A stretch of 64,000 bases of DNA from Halobacteriales archaeon QS_8_69_73 (GCA_003022945.1 PXRZ01000008.1:45839-109838); one strand, 5' to 3'; positions 17,722-26,082 are shown, counted from the first letter of the stretch. Numbers and translations: made by a program. Notes: a model not told the origin generated them from the sequence alone.

Positions 17722-18597
17722 ATGCCCTCCAGACGGAGCTACCTCGCCGGCGCCGGGTCGATGATAGCCGCGGCGGCGGGATGCACGTCGGGCGGCGATG
17801 AGACGCCCGACGGCGACGTGACACCGACCGATGACGGAAAAACGTCGACCAACGACGGGGAGACGCCGACCCCACCGCCCGACGGCGTCGAACTCGCCGA
17901 CATCGGCGCCCGGAAGGCGGTCACCTACGAGTCGACCCTGGGGTCCGGCGGCGTCCTCGCCGCCGAGGGGCGGCAGTACGTCGTCGCGTCGGTCGTCACC
18001 GGCGTCGAGACCACCGCCGCGGCGTTCGCGCTGGCGGCCAGCGGCGAGAGCTACGATCCCGGGTTGCCCGACACTGCCGGCGGCCTCAACCGGAGCGTCG
18101 CCGGCCGGAGCGGGCAGCCGCTCGGCAGCGGTGGCTTCGATCCCGGGGAGACGGCGGTGCTGGCGTTCGTCGTCCCCTCGCCGCTGTCGGCGCCGGCCGC
18201 GGAGATACGGTACGACGGCGACGCGGGACCGTGGCCGCTCGGCGGGTCGGCCCGGCGGACGCTCGCCGCGCCGGAGCCGCGCTACGAACTCGCGTCGTTC
18301 GAGGCGCCGGAGACTGTCGACCAGGGTCGATCGCTGTCGGCGTCGGTGACCGTGCGGAACGTCTCCGACACGGACGGCCGGTTCCTCGCGGCGCTGTACT
18401 GGCCGACGGAGCTCGCCGACGACGACGAGTCGCACCTCCTGGAGCGGTCGGTCGCCGCGGGCGAGACGGCCACCTTCGAGCGGTCGATCGACACGCGGTA
18501 CACGACGAGCGAGGACGGGCCGGTGTCGCTGCGGCTCCGCGGGCACGTCGCCGCCGAGCGGACGGTGCGAGTCACCGGCGCCGAAACGCCGTCCTGA
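17722..18597 (+). CDS. Exported lipoprotein, twin-arginine signal, unknown function
   Basis: A 291-residue protein beginning MPSRRSYLAGAGSMIAAAAG followed by Cys: a twin-arginine signal with lipobox (AAGC), typical of halobacterial lipoproteins. A low-complexity Thr/Asp/Pro linker follows (about 22-55). The rest is a beta-rich extracellular domain. The part near residues 195-285 resembles a CARDB/NEW3-like adhesion fold (ASVTVRNVSDTDGRF, then AAGETATFERSI). A TATA-like TTTTATT lies about 25 bp before the ATG, consistent with a leaderless message. No function is suggested by the neighbours. Confidence 0.75.
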   Translation: MPSRRSYLAGAGSMIAAAAGCTSGGDETPDGDVTPTDDGKTSTNDGETPTPPPDGVELADIGARKAVTYESTLGSGGVLAAEGRQYVVASVVTGVETTAAAFALAASGESYDPGLPDTAGGLNRSVAGRSGQPLGSGGFDPGETAVLAFVVPSPLSAPAAEIRYDGDAGPWPLGGSARRTLAAPEPRYELASFEAPETVDQGRSLSASVTVRNVSDTDGRFLAALYWPTELADDDESHLLERSVAAGETATFERSIDTRYTTSEDGPVSLRLRGHVAAERTVRVTGAETPS

Positions 18598-18607
18598 AGG
18601 GTGAAAG

Positions 18608-19219
18608 CTACTCGTCGGGGTACTTGGGCTCGCGCTTCTCGGCCCGCTCCAGCGCCGTCTCGACGACGTCGCGGACGTCGCCGTGGAAGACGTCGCCGTG
18701 GCCGGCGTACATGTGCTCGACGCCGTCGGGCATCCGCGCGAGGAGGGTCTCGATGCTGTCGATGAGCCGTTCGCGCGACTGGCCGGCCATGTCGGTTCGG
18801 CCGAAGCTGCCGTAGTCGAAGGCGCCGTCGTCGTGGACGACGACGTCGCCGCTGAACAGCGTCGACCCGGAGACCAGCGAGACGTGGTCGTCGGCGTGGC
18901 CGGGCGTGTGGACGACGTCGAACGCCTCGTCGCCGAGGAGGACCTGGTCGCCGTCCTCGAGTTCATGCGTCCGGCGGGGGTGGTCGCCGAAGGCGTACAG
19001 CGGTGCATCGAAGGCGTCGAGCACCGCGTCGACCCGGGCGACGTGGTCGCCGTGCTGGTGGGTGAGCACGACGGCGTCGAGATCGTCGACCCGGTCGCGG
19101 ACGACGTCGACGACGCCGTCCATCGCGCCGGCGTCGACCAGGGCCGTGCGGTCGCCCTCTGTGAGGTACGCGTTGCAGGTGAACGACTCCGCGCCGGCCG
19201 TCACGTTGGTGACGTTCAT
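18608..19219 (-). CDS. Metallo-beta-lactamase-fold hydrolase (glyoxalase II-like)
   Basis: A 203-residue cytoplasmic protein with the metal motif HQHGDH (THQHGDHVARV), the His of HTPGHADDHVS, the bridging Asp of LFSGDVVVHDD and the final His of MYAGHGD. All ligands of a binuclear MBL site are present. The length and the simple fold fit hydroxyacylglutathione-hydrolase-like members that act on small thioesters; the substrate is unknown. It starts at ATG 19219 and lies 25 bp downstream of the histidine kinase on the same strand. Confidence 0.8.
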   Translation of the reverse strand: MNVTNVTAGAESFTCNAYLTEGDRTALVDAGAMDGVVDVVRDRVDDLDAVVLTHQHGDHVARVDAVLDAFDAPLYAFGDHPRRTHELEDGDQVLLGDEAFDVVHTPGHADDHVSLVSGSTLFSGDVVVHDDGAFDYGSFGRTDMAGQSRERLIDSIETLLARMPDGVEHMYAGHGDVFHGDVRDVVETALERAEKREPKYPDE

Positions 19220-19244
19220 ACGGGACGGTCGGTCGCCGCGGGCT

Positions 19245-20648
19245 TCACGCTGACGCCTCCGCCTGCCGGAGCCGGAGCCTGACGACGGCCCCGTCGTCGG
19301 CGTCGCCGAACAGTAGCTGGCCGTCGACGCTTTCGAGCACCCAGCGGGCGACCCACAGCCCGAGGCCGGTGCCGTGGTCCAGTTGGGTCACCGCCGTCTC
19401 GCCGCTGACGACGCGCCGCTCACGCTCGGGGATGCCGGGGCCGTCGTCCGCGACGACGACGTCGACCCACCGGTCGTCGACCGGCTCGACGGCGATTTCG
19501 ACCGTCGGCGTTCCGTCGTGGTGTTCGAGGGCGTTCTCGACGACGGCGTCGACCGCCCGCTCGAGGAAGCCGTCGGCCAGCGCGGACGGGGGGTCCTCGG
19601 GCGCGGCGAACCGGACCGTCGCCTCGGATGTCTCGCGGTCGTGGCGCCGACAGACTCGCTCGGCGACCGTCGCGGGGTCGACCGGCGACCTGGTGCGGCC
19701 GTCCTCGTCGATGGCCTCCTCGATGTCCCGGGCCTGCTCGGCGAGCGTCGCGATGCTCTCGACGTGGTCGTGGAGCAGCTCGGCGCGTCGGGCCGCCTCC
19801 CCGTCGGTCGTTTCGGCCAGCCGGTCGACGTGGCCCCGCATCGCGGTGATCTCGTTGCGGACGTTGTGCCGGAGCACCCGCTGCAGCACCTGGAGCCGGC
19901 GCTTCCGCCGCTTCCGGGCCGTGATATCGATGTAAACGGCGAAGCCGCGGGCGCCGTCGTCGGGCGTCGGGTAGCGGAGCCACCTGAACAGAAACGTCCG
20001 GCGCCCGCGGGTCGTCCGTCGTTCGACCTCCTCGATGTTGTGGCCGGCGGCGACGGCCTGGCGGTCGATGCGGCGGGCCTCCTCGGCCCGCTCCGGTGGG
20101 ACCAGCAGGTCGTTGATCGACTCGCCGCGGGCCTGCTCGGCGTCGTAGCCGAACACCTCCCCGAAGGCGTCGTTGACCGACCTGACGACCGGCTCGTCGT
20201 CGACGAATTCGGCGTCGACGACGGCGTCCGGCAGCCCGTCGAACATCCGGACGAACCGGCGGTCGTCGGCGTCGCGTGCCGCCCGCCCGTCGTCGGCCGC
20301 GGCCGCGACGACCCGGTCGGCGACCGTCTCGTCGTCGAGCGCCGCCGGCGTGACGTACTCGGTGGCGCCCGCCCTGGTCGCCCGCGCGGCACGGGCGGCC
20401 TGCCCCGCGGGGTCGAAGACGACCACCGGAACTCCGGCTGCAGCGCCCTCAGCGATGGCGTCGGCCGGGGCGTCGTGACCGTCCCAGTCGACGAGCAGAC
20501 AGTCCAGATCGGCGTCGCTTTCGACGATCGCGCCGTCGACGCGCCGGGGCGCACAGCGGGCATCCGCCGCGAGCACGTCGGCGCTCGCGCCGCCGTAATG
20601 GCCGACCCGGACCGGCGGCTCGTCCGCTCCGGCACCATCCGGTGACAT
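19245..20648 (-). CDS. PAS-domain sensor histidine kinase
   Basis: A 467-residue soluble kinase. Residues about 1-125 look like a degenerate receiver or GAF-like domain (CLLVDWDGHD, VVVFDPAG). Residues about 140-255 form a PAS domain with the halobacterial 'NDAFGEVFGYDAEQARG' signature and the typical PAC end FAVYIDITARKRRKRRL. A H-box follows (LRHNVRNEITAMRGH, His the phosphate acceptor near 270), then a HATPase domain with VENALEHH (N box), DDGPGIP (G1) and GTGLGLWVA (G2). It has no membrane segment, so it senses a cytoplasmic signal. The frame continues upstream into the repeat at 20705-20825, so I use ATG 20648. No response regulator is adjacent. Confidence 0.85.
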   Translation of the reverse strand: MSPDGAGADEPPVRVGHYGGASADVLAADARCAPRRVDGAIVESDADLDCLLVDWDGHDAPADAIAEGAAAGVPVVVFDPAGQAARAARATRAGATEYVTPAALDDETVADRVVAAAADDGRAARDADDRRFVRMFDGLPDAVVDAEFVDDEPVVRSVNDAFGEVFGYDAEQARGESINDLLVPPERAEEARRIDRQAVAAGHNIEEVERRTTRGRRTFLFRWLRYPTPDDGARGFAVYIDITARKRRKRRLQVLQRVLRHNVRNEITAMRGHVDRLAETTDGEAARRAELLHDHVESIATLAEQARDIEEAIDEDGRTRSPVDPATVAERVCRRHDRETSEATVRFAAPEDPPSALADGFLERAVDAVVENALEHHDGTPTVEIAVEPVDDRWVDVVVADDGPGIPERERRVVSGETAVTQLDHGTGLGLWVARWVLESVDGQLLFGDADDGAVVRLRLRQAEASA

Positions 20649-20704
20649 GCGTTTCACACCGTGGGGGTCGAACTGAAATGTTTGGCGGCTACCCGCGGCG
20701 GTGC

Positions 20705-20825
20705 GTTCACTCGAGCGAGAGCCGACCGGTCGGCCGGCGCCGAACGGGATCTTGAACGGAGCCGACCACTCGTGGAGCGACCAGGAGGGAACATTCGGAA
20801 ACGCCACTGTCACCGCTGAACTGCG
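20705..20825 (+). repeat. Interspersed repeat, short copy 2 of the structured-repeat family
   Basis: Inverted near-copy of 15362-15480. It also shares its two ends with the long copy at 25156-25320: 'GAGCGA-AGCCG-CCG' at one end, 'GAGCCGACC-CTCG-GGAGCGA' in the middle and 'GTCAC-GCTGAA' at the other end. It lies upstream of the histidine kinase in a gap with no gene. Confidence 0.6.
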
Positions 20826-20865
20826 CTACTCCCTTATGAGTGGACACGACCACCCGCGGCGTAGC

Positions 20866-20883
20866 GTTTAAAACCACGTGGTT
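20866..20883 (+). promoter_or_regulatory. TATA-like box overlapped by a 12-bp palindrome before the DUF5786 gene
   Basis: GTTTAAAACC at 20866-20875 is spaced right for a leaderless start at ATG 20901. The perfect palindrome AACCACGTGGTT (20872-20883) overlaps its downstream edge and could be an operator. The regulator is unknown. Confidence 0.4.
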
Positions 20884-20900
20884 GATAACGTACCACGAAC

Positions 20901-21080
20901 ATGGGATTCGGTAGCTACGACGAATCCGAGCAGGAAAGCCGGGAGTTCGACACCGACACCGACATCGACGACGACGCCCGTTCGACGCTCACAGCCCACG
21001 ACGGCGAGGTGGAATTCGAGTACGACGACGCCTCCAGCGAGGACCTGCTGGAGACCTTCGAGGAGATCAAAGGAAAGTGA
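20901..21080 (+). CDS. DUF5786 small acidic protein
   Basis: A 59-residue very acidic protein (MGFGSYDESEQESREFDTD and so on, ending LLETFEEIKGK). The opening MGFGSYDESEQE is what I know from the halobacterial DUF5786 family. No catalytic motif is present. A promoter with an overlapping palindrome precedes it, and the DUF99 gene starts one base after its stop, so the two are very likely co-transcribed. Function unknown. Confidence 0.75.
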   Translation: MGFGSYDESEQESREFDTDTDIDDDARSTLTAHDGEVEFEYDDASSEDLLETFEEIKGK

Positions 21081-21081
21081 G

Positions 21082-21639
21082 GTGAAATCCGGGCGGCGCG
21101 CTCTCGGTATCGCCGAGTCGTACCGGGGGACCGACGACGAAGCGGCCACGAGCACGCTCGGGGGAGCGGTCGTCCGCGTCGACCGGACGGTCGACGACCT
21201 CGTCTTCGGGACGTGCACCGTCGGCGGCACCGACGCGACCGACACCGTCGTCGACTGCTGGCGCCGACTCGACCGCGAGGACGTCGCCTTCCTGTTTCTG
21301 TCCGGCGTCGCGCCGGCGTGGTACAACGTCGTCGACCTCGAGCGGGTCGCGGCGGCGGTCGACCGGCCGGTGGTCGCCGTCGGCTACGAGGACAGCGACG
21401 GGTTGACCGACGCCATCGACGCGGCCTTCGAGCCGCCGGAGCGGGACCGTCGGCTCGAGGTCTACGAGGCACTGCCGCCCCGACGGCGGCTCGAGGCGGG
21501 GCTGTTCGTCCGCAGCGCCGGCGTCGACGACGTGACGGCCGACCGCGCGGTCGGGGCGTTCACCCACGACCGCCGGCCCGAGCCGTTGCGGGTGGCGAAG
21601 CGGGCCGCCCGCCGGGTCGACGCCTTCCGGCGGGGTTAA
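21082..21639 (+). CDS. DUF99 family protein
   Basis: A 185-residue cytoplasmic protein of the archaeal DUF99 family (COG1628). It shows the conserved N-terminal 'RALGIAESYRG', 'GGAVVRVDRTVDDLVFGTCTV'-like strand pair, 'FLFLSGVAPAWYNVVDLE' and the C-terminal 'FTHDRRPEPLRVAKRAAR'. It is related to endonuclease V-like folds, but the function is not established. It starts with GTG at 21082, one base after the stop of DUF5786, which argues for coupling. ATG codons further in would remove conserved residues. Confidence 0.8.
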   Translation: MKSGRRALGIAESYRGTDDEAATSTLGGAVVRVDRTVDDLVFGTCTVGGTDATDTVVDCWRRLDREDVAFLFLSGVAPAWYNVVDLERVAAAVDRPVVAVGYEDSDGLTDAIDAAFEPPERDRRLEVYEALPPRRRLEAGLFVRSAGVDDVTADRAVGAFTHDRRPEPLRVAKRAARRVDAFRRG

Positions 21640-21663
21640 CTCGGCGCGGCCCCACGGAGGCGT

Positions 21664-22135
21664 ATGAGCGACGACGCCGACGTCGACATTGACGTCCACG
21701 ATTGCACGCGGTGTCCGGTGCTGTGCGACAACCGAAGTCGCATCGTCAACGGGGTCGGGCCGGTCGACGCCGACCTCTGTTTCGTCGGCGAAGGGCCGGG
21801 CGAACGCGAAGACGAGCAGGGCGAGCCGTTCGTCGGTGTACCTCGAGGCCGAACTCGACGCGGTCGACCCGGCGGTGGTCGTCGCCCTGGGGAAGGTGCC
21901 CGCCGAGCACCTGCTCGGGCGGTCGGTCGCCGTCACGAAGGAGGCAGGGACGCTCCACGACGCCCGCGTCGCCGGTGCCGCCCGGCGCGTGCTCGTCTGC
22001 GTCCACCCGGCGGCGACGCTGTACGACCCCTCACAGCGCGAGACGCTCGGGACGGCGCTGGACGAGGCCGTCGCCCTCGTCGGTGACGGCGACGGCGGTG
22101 GCGGCGACGGCCAGTCGCGCCTGGGGGAGTTCTGA
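21664..22135 (+). pseudogene. Family 4 uracil-DNA glycosylase with internal out-of-frame deletion
   Basis: Removes uracil from DNA; the family has a [4Fe-4S] cluster. The first frame from ATG 21664 carries the N-terminal Cys pair (CTRCPVLC) and the active-site motif GEGPGEREDEQGEPFVG. Near 21835 the sequence jumps into another frame that continues with YLEAELDAVDPAVVVALGK, LLGRSVAVTKEAG and the uracil-binding VHPAATLY to the stop at 22135. About 45 residues normally between these parts are missing, including the second Cys pair of the cluster (the region like NCVRC in relatives). The product would lack the Fe-S site even if the frame were restored. Confidence 0.8.
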
Positions 22136-22242
22136 TCCGGCGCCGGAACTCCGAGGAACAGTTGTAATACCGACGATCATCGGACGGGAGCCGTAGTGTC
22201 CCGTATCAGAAGCGTTAAAAGGTGTTCAACACAGATGGAGAT

Positions 22243-23283
22243 ATGTTCGAGGGGTCCTCCGTGAACCGACGAACGGTGATCAAATCGACGGGCGCTGCGG
22301 GCATCTTCGGTCTCGCAGGCTGCGTCGGGGGGGACGGGGACGGGGACGGCGATGGCGACGGAACGGCGACGTCGACCCGCGGGGGGAGCGACTCGTCGGC
22401 CGAGATTCGGTTCGTTCTCAATCCGGCGGAAGCGGACGTCGACATCGAGACCCAGTACCGGCCGATGTTCGACCACATCGAGGCGGAAACCGGCGTCACG
22501 ATCGATCCGGTCACGACAGCGAGCTACAACGCGACCCTCCAGTCGCTCGAGGGGGGGCGGGGTGACATCGCGGACACCTCGCCGTTCGTTCCGGCGACCG
22601 CCGGCGACATCGCCGACGTCATCGGCGTCCGGGTGGCGTTCGGCGCCTCGAAGTACTTCTCGTTGGTCACGACGACGCCGGACGAGAACGGTGTCGACTC
22701 CCTGGAGGGAATCGAAGGCGAGACGATCGGGTTCAGCGACCGGCTCTCGGTTTCGGGGTCGCTCACGCCGCTGCTGATGCTGAAGGAAGCCGGGCTCGAC
22801 ATCGGAAGCGCCCCCGACGGCGATCCCAACGACTTCGAGATGCGGAACTCCGATCACACGACCGCCGCAAACCAGCTGATCAACCGGGCCGAGGTCGCCG
22901 CGGCCGGGACGGGCGCGTTCGCGACGGCCTCCTACGTCCCACAGGAACAGTTCGACGAGATGTCGGAGGAGTTCGTCGAGTTCTCCTCCGAATACGACAG
23001 CGCGGGATCGGCGACCGACGAAGCCGAACTCGAGTTACTTGCCGTCTCGGATCCCCTCCCCCGGGCGCCGCTCATGGCCAGAGCGGACTGGGACGCCGAC
23101 GTCCGTGCGGACGTCGAGTCGGCCATCCTCGGCGCCACCGAGGAGGATCTCTCCCACGGGGAGGACTACGAGGGCGAGGAGCTGTGGTTCACCGGGGTCG
23201 AAGAGGGCACCGTAGACGACTACCAGCCGATCAGGGACATCCTCGAGCAGCTCGGCCTCGACCCCGAGGAGATCGCCAGCTAA
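22243..23283 (+). CDS. phnD: PhnD-like phosphonate/phosphite/phosphate ABC transporter substrate-binding lipoprotein
   Basis: A 346-residue lipoprotein: MFEGSSVNRRTVIKSTGAAG, then lipobox LAGC, a Gly/Asp linker, and a periplasmic-type binding fold with the PhnD signatures 'DIETQYRPMFDHIEAETGV', 'GRGDIADTSPFV' and 'ALV-like VTTTPDENGVDSLEGIEG'. A TATA-like GTTAAAAGG around 22212 and the ATG at 22243 fit a leaderless transcript, so I prefer this start to the GTG at 22222. It opens a three-gene operon with phnC and phnE. The ligand may be phosphonate, phosphite or phosphate; no C-P lyase gene is nearby. Confidence 0.85.
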   Translation: MFEGSSVNRRTVIKSTGAAGIFGLAGCVGGDGDGDGDGDGTATSTRGGSDSSAEIRFVLNPAEADVDIETQYRPMFDHIEAETGVTIDPVTTASYNATLQSLEGGRGDIADTSPFVPATAGDIADVIGVRVAFGASKYFSLVTTTPDENGVDSLEGIEGETIGFSDRLSVSGSLTPLLMLKEAGLDIGSAPDGDPNDFEMRNSDHTTAANQLINRAEVAAAGTGAFATASYVPQEQFDEMSEEFVEFSSEYDSAGSATDEAELELLAVSDPLPRAPLMARADWDADVRADVESAILGATEEDLSHGEDYEGEELWFTGVEEGTVDDYQPIRDILEQLGLDPEEIAS

Positions 23284-23290
23284 CCCCCAG

Positions 23291-24097
23291 ATGACCGACA
23301 TTACCGTCGACGGCCTGGTAAAAACCTACGGTGACGTCACCGCGCTCGACGACGTCTCCTTCGAGATACCGGCGGGGGAGTTCGTCATCGTGCTCGGCGT
23401 CTCCGGGTCCGGCAAGTCGACGTTATTGCGGTGTCTCAACGGACTCACTCCCCCGACCGACGGAGAGATTCTGGTCGGCGACGAGACGGCCACCGGCCCC
23501 CGGCGGGACATGGCGATGATCTTCCAGCAGCACAACATCATCGGCCAGATGAGCGCCTACTCGAACGCGCTGACGGGGACGCTCGGCCGGACCCACTTTC
23601 TGGGGAGTCTCCTGCAGTTGCAGGACCGCGAGGAGAAGCTCATGGCGCTGGAGGCCCTGGAGACGGTCGGGCTACTGGACGAAGCCCGGCAGAAGGCTCG
23701 CCGCATGAGCGGGGGTCAGCAGCAACGGGTCGGTATCGCCCGCGCGCTGGTCCAGCAGCCGGACGTGCTCCTGGCCGACGAACCCGTCGCCAGCCTCGAC
23801 CCGGGGAGCGCACAGCAGGTGATGGGCTATCTCCGGACGGCCGCCGAGGAGCGCGGTCTGACGACCGTCACGAGCCTCCATCAGGTCAACCTCGCCCGGA
23901 AGTTCGGCCAGCGGTTCGTCGGCCTCCGGGACGGCCGGAAGGTCTTCGACGGCTACCGCGACGAACTGACGATGGACACGATCGACGAGATATACGGGGA
24001 CATCGACACCGAGGGGATGCTCGCGGAGACCGACATCGACGGCGACGACGAGGAGACGATCGATCAGCCGGCCGCCGGAGGTGGTCCGGTCGCATGA
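23291..24097 (+). CDS. phnC: PhnC-like ABC transporter ATP-binding protein
   Basis: A 268-residue ATPase that drives import with PhnD and PhnE. Walker A is GVSGSGKST (36-44). The Q-loop lies in AMIFQQHNII, the signature is MSGGQQQRVG (139-148), Walker B is VLLADEP near 160, and the switch His is in SLHQVN. The motif around QQHNIIGQMS is typical for PhnC. It lies 7 bp after phnD, and its stop overlaps the phnE start (ATGA). The C-terminal acidic tail is longer than in bacterial PhnC, as often in halophiles. Confidence 0.9.
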   Translation: MTDITVDGLVKTYGDVTALDDVSFEIPAGEFVIVLGVSGSGKSTLLRCLNGLTPPTDGEILVGDETATGPRRDMAMIFQQHNIIGQMSAYSNALTGTLGRTHFLGSLLQLQDREEKLMALEALETVGLLDEARQKARRMSGGQQQRVGIARALVQQPDVLLADEPVASLDPGSAQQVMGYLRTAAEERGLTTVTSLHQVNLARKFGQRFVGLRDGRKVFDGYRDELTMDTIDEIYGDIDTEGMLAETDIDGDDEETIDQPAAGGGPVA

Positions 24098-25137
24098 GCG
24101 CCGAGGCGCCGTCCGGCGAGGAACGCGAGACGGAGGAGCGTCTCGAGCGGATCCGTCGAACCCGACTGTACGGGGTTCTGAAGGGAGTATCCTTCGTTCT
24201 GATCCTCGCCTTACTGTTCCGGGAGGCGCTGAAAGCCGCCGGCCTCATCCAGTCCGGCACCGAGTACAACACGCCGTACTTCCTCCGGAAACTCACGGAT
24301 TTCATCCCGCTCACGACGTACCAGGGCGTCCCGTTCGTCGACTTCGGAGCGTACCTCTCGTTCATCGGCGAACGAGATCTGCTGTTCGCGAGCGACATCA
24401 GCCTACTGTGGACCGACCCGCCTGCGCTGATCTCGGAAGTGGGAGCCATCCTCATTCAGGACGGGTTCTTCGCGCTGTTCGGCGTCGCCGGCATCACGCT
24501 CGCGGTCGGGTTCGCGGGGACCGTCCTGGGATTCCCGCTCGCGCTGCTGTTCGGTGTGCTCGGCTCCGAGCGGGTCCTGCCGTTCCCGCTGAACTTCGTC
24601 TTCCGCGGCACCATGTCCGCCATCCGGGCGATTCCGGCACTGGTGTGGATCCTCATCTACATCCCGCTGGCGGGCGTCACGCCCGTCTCGGCCGTCTTCG
24701 CCGTCGCGACCGACACCATCGGAAACCTCGGTCGTCTGTTCACCGACGAACTCGAAGAGATCAAGGAGGGCCCGATCGAGGCCATGGAGACGACCGGCGC
24801 GAGCCGCCCGCAGACGGTAACGTTCGGCATGCTGAGCCAGGTGACGACCCCCTACATCGCCTGGACGCTGTACATCTTCGAGATCAACGTCCGGATCGCG
24901 GTGTCGCTGGGCGTGCTCGGCGCGGGTGGACTCGGCTCCGTCGTCAAGACACAGATCGGCCTGACTTACTTCGACAACGCGATGGCGACGCTTCTGTGTA
25001 TCTTCCTGCTCATCATCTCCGTCGAGCTGTTCAGCCAGCGGATCCGCTCGCGGCTGCGCTCGGAGACCGAAAAGATGAGCCTCAGGGAGCTCGTCTTCGG
25101 GTTCCCCCGTCGGTTCGCGGAGTCGCTGATGCGATAG
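24094..25137 (+). CDS. phnE: PhnE-like ABC transporter permease
   Basis: A 347-residue inner-membrane permease with about six membrane helices and the EAA-type coupling loop (EAMETTGASRPQTVTFGML). N-terminal to the core is a longer periplasmic or cytoplasmic segment with TTYQGVPFVDFGAYLSFIGE. 'IRAIPALVWILIYIPLAGV' and 'NVRIAVSLGVLGAGGLG' are typical for PhnE. ATG 24094 overlaps the phnC stop. It is the last gene of the operon; a structured repeat lies just downstream. Confidence 0.88.
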   Translation: MSAEAPSGEERETEERLERIRRTRLYGVLKGVSFVLILALLFREALKAAGLIQSGTEYNTPYFLRKLTDFIPLTTYQGVPFVDFGAYLSFIGERDLLFASDISLLWTDPPALISEVGAILIQDGFFALFGVAGITLAVGFAGTVLGFPLALLFGVLGSERVLPFPLNFVFRGTMSAIRAIPALVWILIYIPLAGVTPVSAVFAVATDTIGNLGRLFTDELEEIKEGPIEAMETTGASRPQTVTFGMLSQVTTPYIAWTLYIFEINVRIAVSLGVLGAGGLGSVVKTQIGLTYFDNAMATLLCIFLLIISVELFSQRIRSRLRSETEKMSLRELVFGFPRRFAESLMR

Positions 25138-25197
25138 CGGCCCCACCGTATTCAGTTGAGCGATAGCCGGCCGACCAGCCCTTCTCGGGTGGGAAAT

Positions 25198-25293
25198 CGA
25201 AAGGGGGCCGACCGCTCGCGGAGCGAGCCGACGCAAGCACGGCCGGAGGCCGCGCGCAGCGAGGCGCAGCCCGCGAGCGGGCGGGGGCTTTCG
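25198..25293 (+). ncRNA. Candidate structured RNA or repeat, long copy A
   Basis: An element bounded by CGAAAG (25198-25203) and CTTTCG (25288-25293). Inside, CCGCTCGCGG (25212-25221) pairs perfectly with CCGCGAGCGG (25271-25280). The block GACGCAAGCAC (25230-25240) is followed by a small hairpin GGCC-GGA-GGCC and then GCGCGCAGCGAG. The copy at 50186-50292 keeps the same blocks and order, while both hairpins have different sequence but still pair. It fills most of the phnE-hisH gap. Whether it is a transcribed RNA or a non-autonomous mobile element cannot be decided here. Confidence 0.5.
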
Positions 25294-25395
25294 AGCACGT
25301 CCTCGTCACTGCTGAAATACACTAAATTATCTTACGTAAACACTGCGAGCGGCCTCATGGAAACCTACTTTGCTCGGCGCCGCCCAGTCGCGGAC

Positions 25396-26082
25396 ATGAC
25401 CGCGAGACGGACGACCCCGGAGATCGTCCTCGTCGACTACGGGCTCGGGAACCTCCGGAGCGCGACCCGGGGGCTGGAGCGGGCCGGCGCCAACGTCACC
25501 CTCACCGACGACCCCGCCGACGTCGACGCCGCCGACGGGGTCGTCCTGCCGGGCGTTGGCGCCTTCAGCGAGGGCATGGACAACGCCGGTCCCTTCCGGG
25601 ACGCGCTGGTCGACGCCGCCGCCGAGGGGACGCCGCTGTTCGGCATCTGTCTCGGCATGCAGATGCTGCTGACCTCCAGCGAGGAGACCAACCGCGTCGG
25701 CCAGGGCGACGCCCGGGGCCTGGACCTCGTTCCCGGTCGCAACGTCAGGTTCGACGCCGACCGGACCGTCCCGCACATGGGCTGGAACGAACTCGACGTC
25801 GAGCGCGACCACCCCCTCGTCGAGGGCGTCGACGGCGGGACGTCGACGTCCCGGGCGAAGGGCGGCTCCGTGGACGGCGAGTACGCCTACTTCGTCCACT
25901 CCTACTACGCCCGGCCGGACGACGACGACGCCGTCGTCGCGACGACCGACTACGGCGTCGAGTTCCCGTCGGTCGTCGCCGACGAGACGGGCACCGTCTT
26001 CGGCACGCAGTTCCACCCCGAGAAGTCCGGCGAGACGGGACTCCGCATCCTGCGGAACTTCGTCGATCTCTGTCTGTCGTAG
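25396..26082 (+). CDS. hisH: Imidazole glycerol phosphate synthase, glutaminase subunit HisH
   Basis: Hydrolyses glutamine and hands ammonia to HisF in histidine biosynthesis. The 228-residue class I amidotransferase has DYGLGNLRS at the N terminus, the nucleophile elbow GICLGMQM (Cys about 85), the oxyanion region PGVGAF, PHMGWNEL (typical of HisH) and the catalytic His-Glu in QFHPEKSG near 210. ATG 25396 is preferred: the longer frame upstream runs into the repeat element. No hisF or other his gene is in the window. Confidence 0.93.
   Translation: MTARRTTPEIVLVDYGLGNLRSATRGLERAGANVTLTDDPADVDAADGVVLPGVGAFSEGMDNAGPFRDALVDAAAEGTPLFGICLGMQMLLTSSEETNRVGQGDARGLDLVPGRNVRFDADRTVPHMGWNELDVERDHPLVEGVDGGTSTSRAKGGSVDGEYAYFVHSYYARPDDDDAVVATTDYGVEFPSVVADETGTVFGTQFHPEKSGETGLRILRNFVDLCLS

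Noticed and set aside
16588..19008. 806-residue minus-strand ORF
   Set aside because: Arg/Ser-rich shadow across four genes on both strands.
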